Of a stretch of 64,000 bases of DNA, positions 35,564 to 45,968 are shown piece by piece. The stretch spans positions 2,187,501-2,251,500 of the forward strand of contig NZ_CP047656.1 in NCBI RefSeq assembly GCF_009906955.1, in the 5' to 3' direction. Origin of the DNA: Paraglaciecola mesophila (GTDB lineage Bacteria > Pseudomonadota > Gammaproteobacteria > Enterobacterales > Alteromonadaceae). The translations under genes were made by a program, and so were the position numbers. The notes under the pieces were generated by a model, which saw nothing but the letters and a program-made list of their open reading frames with translations, ran no database searches and was not told the DNA's origin. Positions within the stretch are counted from its first letter, which is position 1, and each line of letters opens with the position of its first letter.

Positions 35564-35912
35564 TGAAAGACAGACAATATAACTAATAAGTACAGCTTAT
35601 ACGATTCAGTTCTAATAAGTAGGCCTTGTTCGCTCGTTTATCATCCCCATTTCCGCACCTGCTTTTTCAAAGCGGCTTAGTGACTTAATGCGAGGGTAAA
35701 TTTTCAATGAAATGCTGATCGCTTTTAGTCGGTCGATTCCTCATACAGAGAAAGAAAATGTTGAATTTAGCCCGTTCACCTGTGTATTCCTTTGAAATGC
35801 GTGATTCAAAGGTACTTTAATAGAAACGCATTCTATATCAGCCATACTGAGTAAAACCGAAACCACTTTATATTAGGCGTGAGTTGCTCACACCAGACGA
35901 GGATTTAATTTA
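35564..35912. other. Intergenic region, 349 bp, no gene seen
   Basis: This region lies between the 493-aa protein gene and the RND adaptor. It should carry the RND promoter. No repeat, strong hairpin, RNA or open frame of interest was noted. Confidence 0.45.
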
Positions 35913-37028
35913 ATGCGCTTATTTAAGCTCTATATACTGACAACCATACTTTTGACCACAGTGACTGCGTGCTCAAAGCAAGCTGAGCAACAAAATGCCA
36001 CTCCTCAAGCATTACCGGTGAAAGTGAGCGCGCCGATTAAAGCAGTTATCACCCAATGGGACGAATACACTGGGCGCTTTGATGCCACTCAAAAAGTAGA
36101 TATTCGAGCCCGAGTGAGCGGTTATCTCGACAAAGTTAACTTTAAAGATGGCCAGACGGTAAAAAAAGGTGATGTACTTTTTGTCATCGATCAGCGCCCT
36201 TTCAAAATTGCCCTTCAAAGCGCCGAATCACAATTCGCTTTAGCGAAAAAAGAGTTAGCTCGTGGTAATGACCTGCGTAAGAAAAATTCACTTTCTCAAG
36301 AAGAAGTAGATCGTCGCCAGAACGAATACGATACGGCACGGGCTAATTTAGAGACGGCTAAACTAGACTTAGAATTCACTGAAGTGAAATCCCCCATTGA
36401 TGGCGTCGTTTCTCGTGATTTAGTAAACGAGGGGAACCTCATCAATGGCAGTGCGACGAATGCAACTTTGCTTACAAATGTTGTTTCTATTGACCCAATT
36501 CACTTTTATTTCGATGCCGGCGAGCGAGACTTACTTAAATACATTCGCCTTAGCCAATCAAACAAACGTGAAAGCTCACGAAATGCCTCGAACCCAGTAA
36601 AAGTGCGTTTACAAGATGAAGAAGAATTTGTTCACACTGGCGTCATGGACTTTGTAGACAATCAAATTGACCAGAATACAGGCACCATAGTGGGCCGTGC
36701 CGTGCTCGATAATCCAGGTGGTTTTATCGTTCCAGGCTTATTTGGTCGCATTCGTTTGCTGTCTGAATCAAACGTCGAAAAAATCCTTATTCCTGACACA
36801 GTTATCGGCACTGATCAATCACGGAAATTCGTTTTTGTGGTGAACAGCGAAGGAAAAGTCGACCGTAAGTTTGTGAATTTGGGCAAGTTGCACACCAAAG
36901 AATTACGCGTCATTGAGTCTGGGCTAACACAAGAAGACAACATCATACTGAACAACCTAATGCGCGCTCGCCCGGGCACTCCAGTACAGGTGGAAAATGT
37001 TGACCTTTCTAGCCAGCATTCGCTGTAA
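35913..37028 (+). CDS. RND efflux periplasmic adaptor (AcrA/MexE type lipoprotein)
   Basis: This 371-residue protein has a lipoprotein signal peptide with the cysteine in TTVTACSKQ at about residue 20. The family blocks are TQKVDIRARVSGYLDKVNFKDG, then a helical hairpin (about 95-150) with QEEVDRRQNEYDTARANLETA, and the second lipoyl part EVKSPIDGVVSRDLVNEGNL. The adaptor bridges the inner-membrane RND pump and an outer-membrane channel. The pump gene follows after 12 bp. There is no adjacent outer-membrane component and no adjacent regulator, so a TolC homologue elsewhere is probably used. Confidence 0.93.
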   Translation: MRLFKLYILTTILLTTVTACSKQAEQQNATPQALPVKVSAPIKAVITQWDEYTGRFDATQKVDIRARVSGYLDKVNFKDGQTVKKGDVLFVIDQRPFKIALQSAESQFALAKKELARGNDLRKKNSLSQEEVDRRQNEYDTARANLETAKLDLEFTEVKSPIDGVVSRDLVNEGNLINGSATNATLLTNVVSIDPIHFYFDAGERDLLKYIRLSQSNKRESSRNASNPVKVRLQDEEEFVHTGVMDFVDNQIDQNTGTIVGRAVLDNPGGFIVPGLFGRIRLLSESNVEKILIPDTVIGTDQSRKFVFVVNSEGKVDRKFVNLGKLHTKELRVIESGLTQEDNIILNNLMRARPGTPVQVENVDLSSQHSL

Positions 37029-37040
37029 GGGCCACAAATA

Positions 37041-40000
37041 ATGAATATATCCCATTTCTTTATAGACCGACCGAAGTTCGCTTCGGTATTAGCCATCATA
37101 GTCTTGATTATTGGTAGTCTCGCCTACTTTAGCTTACCTGTTGAACAGTATCCTCAAATTGCGCCGCCCACTGTTCAGGTCGTTGCGACCTATCCGGGAG
37201 CCAGTGCTGAAGTCGCGGCTAAAACCGTGGCGACACCGCTTGAGCAAGAAATTAACGGCGTGGAAAACATGCTGTACATGTCGTCGCAGTCTACCGCTGA
37301 TGGGCGAGTAACGATTACCGTAACGTTTAAACTTGGCACCGATTTAGACAATGCCCAAGTACAAGTGCAAAACCGTGTGGCCATTGCAGAGCCAAGGTTG
37401 CCTGAAACGGTGCGTCGGTTAGGCATCACCACCAAAAAGAACTCACCGGATTTGATGTTAGTGGTCAACATGTATTCCCCCAATGGGACATACGATCAAA
37501 CTTATATTGCCAACTATGCAGCGCTGCAAATTCGTGACCAGCTGTCACGTATCGATGGGGTTGGCGATATATTGACCTTCGGCGCTAGCCAATACTCTAT
37601 GCGGGTTTGGCTTGATCCAGATATCATTGCGTCTCTTGATATGACGGCATCGGAAGTCGTGACCGCCCTACAAGGGCAAAATATACAGGTGGCCAGTGGT
37701 ACCTTAAACCAATCCCCTGTTGATGCAGGACAAACCGCCTTTGAGCTCAATGTTCAAACCCAAGGCCAATTGATTGAGCCTGAAGAGTTTGAAAACGTCA
37801 TCATTAAAAACCAAGACGGAAAAATAGTGCGTTTGCGCGATGTCGGTCGGGTCGAACTAGGGGCTGAAAGTTACACGACTCGTGGCTATTTGGGCGATAA
37901 AAAGGCCGTCGCTATGCCTGTGTTTCAACGCCCTGGCTCTAACGCGATAAAAACAGCAGACGCTATCAAAGCTGCCATGGTTGAAGTGGCGAAAAACTTC
38001 CCACCAGATTTAACCTATGAGATAGCCTATAACCCCACTGACTTTATCAGTGAGTCTATCACTGCGGTAGAGCACACAATTTATGAAGCAATAGCCCTGG
38101 TTGTATTGGTTATTATGGTGTTCTTGCAGAATTGGCGTGCAGCGCTTATTCCTATCATCGCCATTCCTATTTCATTGGTTGGTACATTTGCTGTACTAAG
38201 TGCCCTTGGGTTTTCGTTAAACAATTTAACCCTGTTCGGTTTGGTGCTGGCCATTGGTATCGTTGTTGATGATGCCATAGTGGTTGTTGAGAATATGGAG
38301 CGCTTAATGGCACAAGGTATGCGCCCGTTAAAAGCCGCTCGTCAAACCATGACCGAAGTGGGCGGGGCGGTATTAGCCATCGGATTAGTCTTGGTAGCAG
38401 TATTTTTACCAACCGCCTTTGTGGATGGAATATCTGGGCAGTTTTACAGTCAATTTGGCATTACTATTGCCGTCGCTACGATTATCTCAGTGTCTGTCTC
38501 ACTGATTCTTAGCCCAGCCATTTCTGCGGTGCTATTCAAGCCGCATAAAGAAGAATCTGAAAAAACAGGTATGTTCCATTACTTGTCAGGAAAATTTAAC
38601 CGAGGCATGGACAGAACCTCAGATAAATATGCGCGCATGGTATCTAAATTGGTACGCCACGGTGCACTGGTGTCATTTGTCTATGTGCTACTTATGGGCT
38701 TCACGGTTTATATGTTTAGCATAGTCCCCAAAGGCTTTATTCCAGCGCAAGACCAAGGCTACCTTATTGTTGGTGTGCAATTACCCTCTGGCGCTTCCTT
38801 GTCACGCACAGACGCAGTGGTGCAAGAGGCCGTTGATAAACTACTGAATATTGAAGGTATTGAAAATGCCGTGGCCTTTGCAGGTTTCTCTGGTGCAACT
38901 TTTACCAATGCGACCAACTCGGCAGCCATCTTTGCCATTATGAAATCATTTGATGATCGAGCCCAGCTAGGTGCAACATTTGACAGCGTGTTGGGAGATG
39001 CTCGCGCACAAATGAGTTCGATTGATTCAGCGAATGTAGTGGTGATACCGCCACCGCCGGTGCGTGGTATCGGTAATGGTGGCGGCTTTAAAATGATGCT
39101 TGAAGACAGAAGTGGCCGAGGTTTAGCTGCATTAGAACAAGCCATGTGGCAATTAGCTGGCGCAGCGAACCAAGAGCCTGCAACCACAGCCGTATTTAGC
39201 TTTTTCGAAACCAGTACACCTCAATTATATGCTGACATAGACAGAGAGCGTGTGGAACGCTTAGGTGTGTCTGTATCGGATGTATTCAGTGCGCTAGAGA
39301 TTTATCTGGGCAGCGCATTCGTTAATGATTTTAGTTATTTAGGCAGAACATTCCGCGTGACCGCTCAAGCAGATGCCCCTTACCGGATGGAAGCGGATGA
39401 CATCGGACGCATTCGGGTGCGAAATTCTGATGGTGACATGGTGCCTTTGAGCTCTGTGGCAACCTTCGAGTACCGCTCAGGACCGTCACGAGTTCCTAGG
39501 TATAACTTGTATCCTGCGGCGGATTTGATCGGCAGCACCGCGCCTGGGTTTAGTTCAGGGGAAGCGATTGCCACTATGGAGCGACTCGCTGCGGAAATTT
39601 TACCTGACGGTATTAGCTATGAATGGACAGAATTAGCGTATCAAGAACAACAATCAGGCAATACAGGTATGTTGGCATTTGCCTTTGCCGTAGTGTTCGT
39701 TTTCTTGTTATTAGTTGCCTTGTATGAAAGCTGGACCTTGCCTCTGTCGGTTATACTCATTGTACCTATGTGTCTGCTTAGTGCGATTGTGGGCGTGCAC
39801 TTTATGGGGTTAGACAACAACATACTGACGCAAGTTGGCCTTATTGTACTGGTTGGTTTAGCCAGTAAAAACGCCATCCTAATTGTGGAATTTGCCCGCC
39901 ACCGTGAGCATGAAGGTGCAGGGCTGTACGAAGCAGCCAGTGACGCAGCTAAGTTACGCTTACGTCCGATTTTGATGACCTCATTCGCCTTTATTCTTGG

Positions 40001-40208
40001 CGTGTTACCTCTGGCGGTTGCCACAGGTGCCGGCGCAGAAATGCGTCAAGCTCTGGGTGTGGCCGTATTTAGTGGCATGTTAGGTGTGACATTCTTTGGC
40101 TTGATATTTACTCCTGTCTTTTACGTATTGATGCGTAAGCTATCCATGTTGGTAAAAGGCCAGAAGTTAGATGATATGGGCAGAGTACCGGTAACTGAAC
40201 GGGAATAA
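37041..40208 (+). CDS. RND multidrug efflux pump, HAE1 family (AcrB/MexF-like)
   Basis: This 1055-residue protein begins MNISHFFIDRPKFASVLAII, the standard HAE1 N-terminus. It has 12 membrane segments and two large periplasmic loops. Proton-relay aspartates lie in GIVVDDAIVVVENMERLM (about residues 407-425) and the lysine partner lies in GLASKNAILIVEFARHREH (about 930-950). The porter-domain phrase QVQNRVAIAEPRLPETVRRLG is also typical. It exports drugs or other amphiphiles by proton antiport with the adaptor encoded upstream. A strong terminator follows. Confidence 0.95.
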   Translation: MNISHFFIDRPKFASVLAIIVLIIGSLAYFSLPVEQYPQIAPPTVQVVATYPGASAEVAAKTVATPLEQEINGVENMLYMSSQSTADGRVTITVTFKLGTDLDNAQVQVQNRVAIAEPRLPETVRRLGITTKKNSPDLMLVVNMYSPNGTYDQTYIANYAALQIRDQLSRIDGVGDILTFGASQYSMRVWLDPDIIASLDMTASEVVTALQGQNIQVASGTLNQSPVDAGQTAFELNVQTQGQLIEPEEFENVIIKNQDGKIVRLRDVGRVELGAESYTTRGYLGDKKAVAMPVFQRPGSNAIKTADAIKAAMVEVAKNFPPDLTYEIAYNPTDFISESITAVEHTIYEAIALVVLVIMVFLQNWRAALIPIIAIPISLVGTFAVLSALGFSLNNLTLFGLVLAIGIVVDDAIVVVENMERLMAQGMRPLKAARQTMTEVGGAVLAIGLVLVAVFLPTAFVDGISGQFYSQFGITIAVATIISVSVSLILSPAISAVLFKPHKEESEKTGMFHYLSGKFNRGMDRTSDKYARMVSKLVRHGALVSFVYVLLMGFTVYMFSIVPKGFIPAQDQGYLIVGVQLPSGASLSRTDAVVQEAVDKLLNIEGIENAVAFAGFSGATFTNATNSAAIFAIMKSFDDRAQLGATFDSVLGDARAQMSSIDSANVVVIPPPPVRGIGNGGGFKMMLEDRSGRGLAALEQAMWQLAGAANQEPATTAVFSFFETSTPQLYADIDRERVERLGVSVSDVFSALEIYLGSAFVNDFSYLGRTFRVTAQADAPYRMEADDIGRIRVRNSDGDMVPLSSVATFEYRSGPSRVPRYNLYPAADLIGSTAPGFSSGEAIATMERLAAEILPDGISYEWTELAYQEQQSGNTGMLAFAFAVVFVFLLLVALYESWTLPLSVILIVPMCLLSAIVGVHFMGLDNNILTQVGLIVLVGLASKNAILIVEFARHREHEGAGLYEAASDAAKLRLRPILMTSFAFILGVLPLAVATGAGAEMRQALGVAVFSGMLGVTFFGLIFTPVFYVLMRKLSMLVKGQKLDDMGRVPVTERE

Positions 40209-40214
40209 GAACCT

Positions 40215-40255
40215 AAAAGCCCGCCAAGATAGCTAATCTCGGCGGGCTTTTTTTT
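40215..40255 (+). terminator. Rho-independent terminator after the RND pump gene
   Basis: AAAAGCCCGCC (40215-40225) pairs with GGCGGGCTTTT (40241-40251). There is extra AGAT/ATCT pairing in the loop and a run of eight or more T. It begins seven bases after the stop codon. Confidence 0.92.
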
Positions 40256-40266
40256 AGTTGCTAATT

Positions 40267-40531
40267 ATACCAATTCCATTAAATAATTGGCCTCTCAGAA
40301 TTCATCCAGCGGGTTTTGAACAAGGCGTCGGTGTGTAGTAATGGTTGTTCCCTTTCAAATACCGAGAACGTAGTGCAAAACCCGCTGGGGAATTCCCTAC
40401 GGGCGAATTTTAAAAGGACTTACTCTGTGTTGCTCAAACTCGAAAGAGCACCACTATTACTTCATTTGAGCGCCTTGATTAAGTCCTTTTAAATTTTCGC
40501 TGAGTGGTTAATTATTTAATGGAATTGGTAT
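40267..40531. mobile_element. MITE-like element with perfect 22-bp terminal inverted repeats
   Basis: The element is 265 bp. Its first 22 bases (ATACCAATTCCATTAAATAATT) are the exact reverse complement of its last 22 (40510-40531). Inside there are two more inverted pairs: AGCGGGTTTTG near 40308 with CAAAACCCGCT near 40376, and AAAAGGACTTA near 40413 with TAAGTCCTTTT near 40480. It can therefore fold into nested hairpins. It has no coding capacity, so any mobility would need a transposase in trans. No target duplication is clear from the flanks. A diverged, shortened relative lies at 58546-58637. Confidence 0.75.
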
Positions 40532-40548
40532 TAGGTACCCCTCCCGCA

Positions 40549-41637
40549 TTACTGCTTCCACCACGCGATATCGATTGGAGGTTGCTCAAGATTAAAAACT
40601 TGCCCAAACAGGGGCGTACTCAGAGTAACCCCTTGCTTATCAGCGGCAGTTGTTACACGGTTTAATGGCTCATACCAGGCATGAAACGCCAAATCGAATG
40701 TACCATTGTGGATAGGTACCATCACTTTACCTGCCAGGTCGACGTGTGCTTGTACTGACTCTTCAGGCGTCATATGAATGTCAGCCCAGTCGCTGTCGTA
40801 TGCGCCGGTTTCAATAAAGGTCAAATCAAACGGGCCATATTTATCACCGATCGTTTTAAAACCAGAGAAGTAACCCGAATCACCACTAAAATAAAACCTG
40901 TTTTGAGGCGTGTTGATCACCCATGACCCCCACAAGGTAGTGTTGCCATCACCAATACCCCGTCCGGAGAAATGCTGAGTAGGGGTAAATGCGACTAGCC
41001 CGTGCTCTGTTTGATACTCTTGCCACCAATCAAACTGCTTTATTTTCTCGCTACTTACGCCCCATTTTTGCAAATCTCCTTCTACGCCTAAAGGCACCAG
41101 AAACTCAGCTGTTTTGGCATTTAGTGATTTAATTGCGCCTTTGTCTAAATGATCATAATGATTGTGTGAAATCAATACTTTATCAATCGGTGGCAACTCA
41201 TCAATGCTAATAGGAGTGGGCTCAAAGCGCTTCGGACCAATAAAAGAAAACGGTGATGCTCGCTTTGAGAAAACCGGGTCGATTAACCAATACTCATTGT
41301 ACATTTTAAGCAAAATAGAGGAATGCCCCAGCTTAACAAAATGCACTTTATCAACACTCAGCGCATCAAGCTGGGCGCGGGTAACTTGTTGCATGGGCAC
41401 ATGCCCATCAGGCACGGCATCAACTTTTTTCTCGGTAAAATAACGCGCAAAAATTCCCAACGTTTTACTGAAAGTGGGCGGTTCACTAGGAACTGAATTG
41501 CGAAACTTACCGTTATGGAAATGTGCACTTTGCACTTCCCCCTGGGGTAAAGTGGCCACTAACTCTTTATTCAAAACCCACGCTCCTATAATACTGCCCA
41601 TCACAATGATGACTATGCTGGAAATGAGAATTCTCAT
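40549..41637 (-). CDS. MBL-fold metallo-hydrolase (UlaG / NAPE-PLD-like)
   Basis: This 362-residue protein has an N-terminal hydrophobic segment (residues 2-22) that may be a signal anchor. The metal-binding HNHYDHLD motif lies at about residues 157-164, preceded by LGHSSILLKMYNEYWLIDPVFS, a hallmark of the NAPE-PLD/UlaG branch. Later ligands include FSGDSGYFSGF and a histidine in VPIHNGTFDLA. Relatives hydrolyse phosphodiesters or lactones, and the substrate is not predictable. GGGAG before the ATG supports the start. It is divergent from a TetR gene, and the promoter region has two operator-like repeats. Confidence 0.87.
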   Translation of the reverse strand: MRILISSIVIIVMGSIIGAWVLNKELVATLPQGEVQSAHFHNGKFRNSVPSEPPTFSKTLGIFARYFTEKKVDAVPDGHVPMQQVTRAQLDALSVDKVHFVKLGHSSILLKMYNEYWLIDPVFSKRASPFSFIGPKRFEPTPISIDELPPIDKVLISHNHYDHLDKGAIKSLNAKTAEFLVPLGVEGDLQKWGVSSEKIKQFDWWQEYQTEHGLVAFTPTQHFSGRGIGDGNTTLWGSWVINTPQNRFYFSGDSGYFSGFKTIGDKYGPFDLTFIETGAYDSDWADIHMTPEESVQAHVDLAGKVMVPIHNGTFDLAFHAWYEPLNRVTTAADKQGVTLSTPLFGQVFNLEQPPIDIAWWKQ

Positions 41638-41651
41638 TCAGTCTCCCAAAA

Positions 41652-41710
41652 AGTAAACTACTAAGTGTAACTTATCACAGAAAAGCAAAAAGTAAACTAT
41701 TAAGTTTACT
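41652..41710. promoter_or_regulatory. Two operator-like repeats between the MBL hydrolase and TetR genes
   Basis: A perfect palindrome, AGTAAACT and AGTTTACT separated by ATTA, lies at 41691-41710. A second site at 41652-41671 begins with the same AGTAAACT half followed by ACTA and a diverged right arm (AGTGTAAC). The sites start 39 bp apart, about four helical turns. They lie directly in front of the divergent genes, as expected for binding sites of the adjacent TetR protein. Confidence 0.65.
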
Positions 41711-41749
41711 TTAAATCAGGTAGTATTTAGCCTATAAGGAAGGGCAAAG

Positions 41750-42346
41750 ATGAAGTTATCCGACAAAAAACGTATCAACATACTCGATGCAGCAGAACAG
41801 TTATTTTTTGAAAGTGGTGCTGAACACACCACCATGGACCAAATAGCTAAAGCAGCGCAGGCCTCGAAACGCACCGTATACAATCATTTTTCAACCAAAG
41901 AAGTGCTTTTTCACGCCATAATCGCGCGCATGGTTGAACAGCTTGACCAAGGACAAGACGTCAGCTTTGATAGTCAACTGTCAATTGAAAAGCAGTTAAC
42001 GGTAATTGCCCAACAAGAAATTGCCTTATTGCACTCCCAACACTTTTTGCGCATCGCCAAAATAGCGTTTATGCAAATGCTCCAACAAGCAGAACTAGCA
42101 AAAGATATCGCTAATAATCAGTTTGGTTGCATGCGTTATTTGGAGGTTTTTTTACAAGATGCCAATGCTGCCAGCATACTGCAGATAGAGGATGTTGAAT
42201 TCGCTGCTAAACAGTTCGTTTACCAGCTAAAGTCATTTGTTTTTTACCCTATTTTATTTGGTTTTGAAACACCTGATTCCTTGCCTATAGAGAAAATTAT
42301 TGAGCAATCCGTTACGACTTTTCTGTCTCGCTATAAAGTTATTTAG
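41750..42346 (+). CDS. TetR/AcrR-family transcriptional regulator
   Basis: This 198-residue protein has the N-terminal HTH domain KKRINILDAAEQLFFESGAE followed by TTMDQIAKAAQASKRTVYNHFSTKEVLFHAII. The C-terminal helical domain resembles the AefR-like TetR C-terminal family. AGGAAGGG precedes the ATG at good spacing. It is divergent from the metallo-hydrolase gene with palindromes between, so it probably represses that gene and itself. Its stop codon overlaps the convergent histidine kinase stop by four bases (42343-42346). Confidence 0.9.
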   Translation: MKLSDKKRINILDAAEQLFFESGAEHTTMDQIAKAAQASKRTVYNHFSTKEVLFHAIIARMVEQLDQGQDVSFDSQLSIEKQLTVIAQQEIALLHSQHFLRIAKIAFMQMLQQAELAKDIANNQFGCMRYLEVFLQDANAASILQIEDVEFAAKQFVYQLKSFVFYPILFGFETPDSLPIEKIIEQSVTTFLSRYKVI

Positions 42347-43485
42347 ATAGCGCCTGAGGGTAAAGGCAATGAAAAACGAAAAATAGAGCCCTCTTCGGAT
42401 TCAGGCACTGAATATGAAAGATGGCCGCCTAGCAAATCAGCACTTTTCTTAACCATGTATAAACCTAGCCCCGTTCCAATCGAAGCTTTAGGGTGAAACC
42501 GTTCAAACATTTGAAATAGCTTATCTCTGTGTACAGCGGGGACACCTAAGCCGTTGTCTTGCACCTCTAACACAAATTCGTCACCTGCTTTGTAGGTGAA
42601 TACGCGAATGAAGGAATTCGCTTTGCTGGTATCTTGATATTTAATCGCGTTGGAAATGAAATTATCCACAATCTGAGTGAATTTATTGGGTTTAGTATGA
42701 AGGCTGCCTATATATTCAAATTGGGTTTTAATATCCAAACGCGCAAAGTTTTCCATGTGGCAGAGCGCTTCCAATGTGTCATAAACAATCAACGACACAT
42801 CAACAGCTTGTGAGGCTTCATCCTGCAATTTAATCTTGCTGACATCCAGTACACTACAGACCAATTCACTGAGTTTAGCAATCCCATTTTGGGTAGATTG
42901 TACTGTCTTAAGTGCGTTGGGTAAGTCACCTTTATTAATGTAGTTGGCAACCATTTTCATTACGTAATCCATAGAGCTCAGCGGGGATCGCAAGTCATGG
43001 GTGATTCGATAGGCGAATTCTTCCATTTCTTGCTTCGCCAAAAGTAACGCTTCAGAACTTTTCTTCTGGGCTGTGATATCTTGAATTTGCGAAATAAAAT
43101 AAAGTGGCTGGCGGGCCTCATCTCGGACCAGAGAAACCGTTAGCTTGGCCCATATCAAGCTGCCCGATTTATGAAAATAGCGCTTCTCCATATTGTAGGT
43201 TTGAATATCATTGGCCAGCAGTTGTTTTAAAAAGGTTAAATCAGCCTGTAAATCCTCTGGGTGTGTAATGGTTTGAAAATCTATGGCTAGCAGTTCCTGC
43301 TCGCAGTACCCCACAATATTGCAAATTGCTTGATTCACTTTCAGCCAAGTACCATCCGGCGCAATCAATGCCATACCTATCCCTGAATGTTCCATCGCAA
43401 GACGAAACATATCCTTGTGCTCCAAATCAACCTGAGGAGAGGCCAGCAATCTTTCCCTGAATTTACCGATTATTTTTTTTACCAT
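42343..43485 (-). CDS. PAS-domain sensor histidine kinase
   Basis: This 380-residue protein has a single PAS/PAC sensor domain at about residues 26-142 (MEHSGIGMALIAPDGTWLKV, ending in ISQIQDITAQKKSSE). The phosphoacceptor histidine H163 lies in ITHDLRSPLSSMD. The HATPase domain shows the N-box DNFISNAIKYQ, the G1-box DNGLGVP and the G2-box GTGLGLYMVKK. No membrane segment is visible, so it is a cytosolic kinase. No response regulator is adjacent, so it is an orphan kinase. The signal is unknown. Confidence 0.92.
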   Translation of the reverse strand: MVKKIIGKFRERLLASPQVDLEHKDMFRLAMEHSGIGMALIAPDGTWLKVNQAICNIVGYCEQELLAIDFQTITHPEDLQADLTFLKQLLANDIQTYNMEKRYFHKSGSLIWAKLTVSLVRDEARQPLYFISQIQDITAQKKSSEALLLAKQEMEEFAYRITHDLRSPLSSMDYVMKMVANYINKGDLPNALKTVQSTQNGIAKLSELVCSVLDVSKIKLQDEASQAVDVSLIVYDTLEALCHMENFARLDIKTQFEYIGSLHTKPNKFTQIVDNFISNAIKYQDTSKANSFIRVFTYKAGDEFVLEVQDNGLGVPAVHRDKLFQMFERFHPKASIGTGLGLYMVKKSADLLGGHLSYSVPESEEGSIFRFSLPLPSGAI

Positions 43486-43726
43486 AAAAAACCTACAGTA
43501 TGTTACTTCGATGCAGTGGGTTCTTAAGTAAAAAATAAACCTTTGTATCTTTGTTAGCTAGCATAATGCGCCATAAAACGGCAAACCTAGACTAAAGTTT
43601 AATATAAGTCGTCACGACACTTATTAACTGAGTGAAGAAACACATTTGAAGGAATAAAGCACAAGAAAAGGGATAAAATATGACACGTACCGCCGCCTAA
43701 TGACTAGGCTGCGGCTGAGTGTAAAA
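43486..43726. other. Intergenic stretch between histidine kinase start and rnpB 3' end
   Basis: About 240 bp that should hold the kinase promoter and the rnpB transcript end. Several short plus-strand open frames cross into rnpB and are not genes. Confidence 0.4.
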
Positions 43727-44116
<390 letters not shown>

Positions 44117-44122
44117 AGGCGG

Positions 44123-44151
44123 ATTCTACGCAGGTTATCCCTGAGTTACAA
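44123..44151 (-). promoter_or_regulatory. rnpB promoter
   Basis: On the minus strand, TTGTAA (44146-44151) and TAGAAT (44123-44128) are separated by exactly 17 bp. They are followed by about seven bases before the P1 stem of rnpB, so transcription should start near 44114-44116. Confidence 0.75.
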
Positions 44152-44205
44152 TCTAGTTTGCTACGGAATTTTAATGACGTTCTTGGTTCGATTGAGTACA
44201 AACAA

Positions 44206-44253
44206 AAACGCCGCACCCTATGCGACCAATGCGGCGCAATATGTGCGGCGTTT
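44206..44253 (-). terminator. Rho-independent terminator of the malic enzyme gene
   Basis: AAACGCCGCAC (44206-44216) pairs with GTGCGGCGTTT (44243-44253). Read on the minus strand, it starts 21 bp after the maeA stop and ends in a T-run. The long loop contains more GC-rich sequence that can form a competing hairpin. Confidence 0.85.
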
Positions 44254-44273
44254 CACTCATTTCCTATATGGCG

Positions 44274-45968
44274 TTAGATACTGACTCGTTTATAAGGGCG
44301 ATATTCTGCCTGCCAGAAGTTCCCTTCAATGCGCTCACTGAGTATTTCATCGCTCACTTCTAGGGCTAAACCTTGCTTTTGTGCAACCTTGCCCACATCA
44401 AAGGCTATCTTCTTACTCAATTGAGCAATACCCGTTAACGGTGGCAACAACTCTTGTCCTGTTCCATTGGCAAGAGGAGATGCATTGGCCAGCGCTGCGC
44501 TGGTCGCCATTAGCATTTCGTCACTGATCAGACTGGCTTTGGCCGCTAGCACCCCCAAACCAATGCCCGGGAAGATATAACTATTGTTGCATTGGGCAAT
44601 CGGATAGGTTTTACCTTGATACGCCACTGGCTTAAACGGACTACCTGTTGCAATGATCACTTCACCATTAGTCCACTCAATGACATTCTCGGGACGTGCT
44701 TCCACCTGACGAGACGGATTACTTAACGGGAAGATGATCGGCAAATCACAATGGCGTTTCATTTCTTTAATCACTTGTTCAGTGAATAAACCGGCCTGCC
44801 CAGACACACCAATTAAAATACTGGGTTTTACCTGGCTGACGGTTTCAAGCAACGTTGGATACTGAGCTGATTTTTGCCATGTCACTAAATTCACCAAAGG
44901 CTGTGCTAGGCGGTATTGGAAGTCACGTAGGCCTTCCATGTCATCCGTTACCAAACCAAATCGGTCAATCATAAAGACTTGACTGCGCGCCTGTGCGTCA
45001 GATATACCTTCACTGGTCATCTGTTTGATAATTTGTTCTGCAATACCACAACCTGCTGAACCTGCCCCCACAAACACCACACGTTGATTGCTGAGTTTTT
45101 CACCTTTGGTTTTACAGGCGGCTAAAATCGTGCCGACAGTTACAGCAGCGGTCCCCTGAATGTCATCATTAAAGCAACAGACTTTATCCCGATAACGCTC
45201 CAGCAGTGGCATGGCATTTGGCTGGGCAAAATCTTCAAATTGCAACATCACTTCAGGCCAGCGCTTTAATACGGCTTTGATGAACATATCGACAAATTCG
45301 TCGTACTCAGCTTGGCCGATTCGTTTATGACGTGCGCCCATATACATGGGGTCATTCAATAACTTTTCGTTGTTGGTGCCTACATCTAACATGACAGGTA
45401 GTGTGTAGGCTGGGCTAATGCCGCCACATGCTGTGTACAAAGATAATTTACCGATAGGGATCCCCATGCCGCCAATGCCCTGATCGCCTAATCCAAGGAT
45501 ACGTTCACCGTCGGTCACCACGATAACTTTCACTTTGCGCTTGGTGGCATTACGTATGATGTCATCCATCTGATGACGCTCAGAATAGGAAATGAACAAG
45601 CCCCGGGAGCTGCGATAAATATCAGAGAATTGCTCACATGCATCACCCACCGTTGGGGTATAGATGATCGGCATCATTTCATCAATATGCTGCTGAATAA
45701 GACGGTAATACAGGGTTTCGTTATTATCTTGAATCGCCCGCAAGTAAATATGCTTATTGATCGGTTCATTAAAGCTGGAATACTGCATATACGCACGTTC
45801 AACTTGCTCTTCAATACTTTCATAGCGCGGTGGTATCAACCCCGTCAGGTTAAACGCTACGCGTTCTTGAGCAGTAAATGCACTGCCTTTATTGAGCAAA
45901 GGGGTTTCAAGCAAAGATGGGCCTGAATGAGGAATATATAACGCACTTTTAGGCGTTGAGCTACTCAT
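44274..45968 (-). CDS. maeA: NAD-dependent malic enzyme
   Basis: This 564-residue protein matches SfcA/MaeA along its length. It has [22 protein letters not shown] with the catalytic tyrosine, RGLFISYSE, and [20 protein letters not shown] with the metal and substrate loop. [18 protein letters not shown] and [13 protein letters not shown] carry the divalent-metal acidic residues, and [16 protein letters not shown] is the NAD-binding Rossmann motif. It decarboxylates malate to pyruvate and CO2 in the cytosol. The long N-terminal domain marks the NAD-linked large-form group rather than MaeB. It is a single gene between rnpB and mrcA. Confidence 0.96.
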   Translation of the reverse strand: MSSSTPKSALYIPHSGPSLLETPLLNKGSAFTAQERVAFNLTGLIPPRYESIEEQVERAYMQYSSFNEPINKHIYLRAIQDNNETLYYRLIQQHIDEMMPIIYTPTVGDACEQFSDIYRSSRGLFISYSERHQMDDIIRNATKRKVKVIVVTDGERILGLGDQGIGGMGIPIGKLSLYTACGGISPAYTLPVMLDVGTNNEKLLNDPMYMGARHKRIGQAEYDEFVDMFIKAVLKRWPEVMLQFEDFAQPNAMPLLERYRDKVCCFNDDIQGTAAVTVGTILAACKTKGEKLSNQRVVFVGAGSAGCGIAEQIIKQMTSEGISDAQARSQVFMIDRFGLVTDDMEGLRDFQYRLAQPLVNLVTWQKSAQYPTLLETVSQVKPSILIGVSGQAGLFTEQVIKEMKRHCDLPIIFPLSNPSRQVEARPENVIEWTNGEVIIATGSPFKPVAYQGKTYPIAQCNNSYIFPGIGLGVLAAKASLISDEMLMATSAALANASPLANGTGQELLPPLTGIAQLSKKIAFDVGKVAQKQGLALEVSDEILSERIEGNFWQAEYRPYKRVSI

